A DNA stretch of 64,000 nucleotides from an uncultured Lachnospiraceae bacterium (lineage in GTDB: Bacteria > Bacillota > Clostridia > Lachnospirales > Lachnospiraceae). The position numbers and the translations under genes were made by a program. Position 1 is the stretch's first letter. The number at the start of each line of letters is the position of its first letter. The notes under the pieces are model-generated. The model was not told where the DNA came from and ran no database searches. It saw nothing but the letters and a program-made list of their open reading frames with translations. The stretch is from the NCBI GenBank assembly GCA_934292725.1, contig CAKQXY010000003.1:74227-138226 (forward strand). The letters are read 5' to 3'. Shown here in pieces: positions 63,224-64,000 of the stretch.

Positions 63224-63448
63224 TTATCTCACCATTCCGCTATTGCTAACATACTCCTCATTTAGCTGGCGGAGCTCTTTCTCTCCGTTTATATAAGGCT
63301 CATAAAATGCTTCAACAGAACCACCACCCAGATTATCACAGCCACTGCAGAAATCACACGATCCACCACACTGATTTAAGCCATGCGCTACGATCTGAAT
63401 ACGTTCTTCTCGTGTTGTGTCCTTGATCAATATACTTTTAATCTCCAT
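63224..63448 (-). CDS. Small cysteine-rich protein, unknown function
   Basis: 74 residues from the ATG at 63448. A Cys cluster CGGSCDFCSGC lies mid-protein after NQ, suggesting metal or iron-sulfur binding; the C-terminal half is VEAFYEPYINGEKEL. No family recognised. The ORF lies between the membrane protein and the crRNA-like element and may be cotranscribed with it. Confidence 0.65.
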   Translation of the reverse strand: MEIKSILIKDTTREERIQIVAHGLNQCGGSCDFCSGCDNLGGGSVEAFYEPYINGEKELRQLNEEYVSNSGMVR

Positions 63449-63493
63449 TGTCAATTACCTACTGCTGTCTGGTATATTCCTTTTCCTACTTCT

Positions 63494-64000
63494 TTACAGC
63501 ACCCCTTGACACTTCCAAAGCATAATCAGGAAACGAATGGACGCTATTAACTGGAAAATAGCCACTACAATGAGAGCAATGGATCCAATTGCTGCAACGA
63601 TAAATCCAAGTACCGGAATAATTGAAAATACGAGCATCACAACACTGATCGCCAATGAAATAACCATACAAGTTACATACCAATTGCATACGCTGTGGCA
63701 ATAATCTGCCACCTCATAAGATACTATACTTACACATTCCTCTGTTGCTGTGCAAATGTAGTAGGTTGCACCCAGTGTTGCAAGGCCATGAAGAATCGAC
63801 ATCGCTGTTCCCCATAGTCCATCTCCACCGGCAAAAAGACCTATCACAATTCCGGCAATTGTAAACCAAAATGCATTATTATAATTTTCACTTTGTTTCC
63901 TCAAATTCACAATCGCAATTAACTCCATGATTCCGCCAACAAGAGCTGCGATTACTCCCAAAATTGGAATTACTGCAAATAATGCCACAATGTTTCCCCA
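63494..64000 (-). CDS. Membrane protein, 5' end outside the window
   Basis: About 168 residues remain; the frame is open to the right edge (codons beyond 63988 are unbroken), so the N-terminus lies outside. At least four hydrophobic helices (VIPILGVIAALVGGIMELIA, FWFTIAGIVIGLFAGG, VISLAISVVMLVFSII, SIALIVVAIFQLIASI). Cys residues in the loop VADYCHSVCNWYVTC. Function unknown. Followed 45 bp later by the Cys-rich gene on the same strand. Confidence 0.6.
   Translation of the reverse strand, partial: WGNIVALFAVIPILGVIAALVGGIMELIAIVNLRKQSENYNNAFWFTIAGIVIGLFAGGDGLWGTAMSILHGLATLGATYYICTATEECVSIVSYEVADYCHSVCNWYVTCMVISLAISVVMLVFSIIPVLGFIVAAIGSIALIVVAIFQLIASIRFLIMLWKCQGVL

Overview
The window is a low-GC Firmicutes chromosome segment, most likely from a gut Lachnospiraceae (Clostridia). 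This is inferred from gene order and families: a sporulation-type yqfC-yqfD-phoH-ybeY operon, a radC-mreCD-PBP2-minDE-rodA morphogenesis block, a sepF-ylmH-lspA-rluA block, mutS-mutL-miaAB, intracellular glycoside hydrolases typical of N-glycan-foraging Clostridia, and a type I-C CRISPR-Cas locus. No tRNA, rRNA, transposase or prophage gene was seen.

Layout. 1-4482: end of a MATE exporter, an AraC regulator, an HD phosphohydrolase and an SGNH hydrolase/serine beta-lactamase-like fusion. 4488-13735 (minus): one long run, yqfC-yqfD-phoH-ybeY-flippase-hypothetical-two flavoproteins-formyl-THF cyclo-ligase-rlmH. 13850-25255: two minus-strand glycosidase operons (GH38-GH130-GH20 and GH125-GH3) and a divergent LacI-type regulator; the enzymes lack signal peptides and together could dismantle the mannose/GlcNAc core of host N-glycans inside the cell. 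25301-33133: a cytidylate-kinase-like protein, PAP2 protein, RluA-type synthase, lspA, aroB, ylmH, sepF, yggS, a HlyD-like protein and a DUF378 protein. 33243-42493: envelope and division genes (DD-carboxypeptidase, methylglyoxal synthase-like protein, rodA, minE, minD, a very long PBP2, mreD, mreC, radC), with mreB and minC absent. 42637-51464: a PLP lyase, miaA, mutL, mutS, miaB.

51850-63223 is the CRISPR region. A 36-repeat array (51948-54297) is transcribed on the minus strand from a leader at 54298-54400. Next come a small unknown gene, cas2, cas1, cas4, cas7, cas8c, cas5 and cas3, all on the minus strand and all apparently intact. The repeat is an unusual I-C variant whose changes fall mostly in the crRNA hairpin loop and cluster in blocks at the old end of the array; one spacer occurs twice.

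The most interesting signal lies just upstream of the cas promoter. Two degenerate repeat-like elements (hairpin followed by the repeat's 3' handle) sit at 63136-63221. The inner one is followed by a 34-nt stretch and another hairpin, reproducing the handle-guide-hairpin layout of a mature I-C crRNA. This could be a CRISPR-derived regulatory RNA of the CreR/CreA kind, or relic repeats. A further degenerate repeat lies between cas2 and the small gene, and another beyond the array's trailer end. 63224 to the right edge holds a small Cys-rich protein and a membrane protein cut by the window edge.
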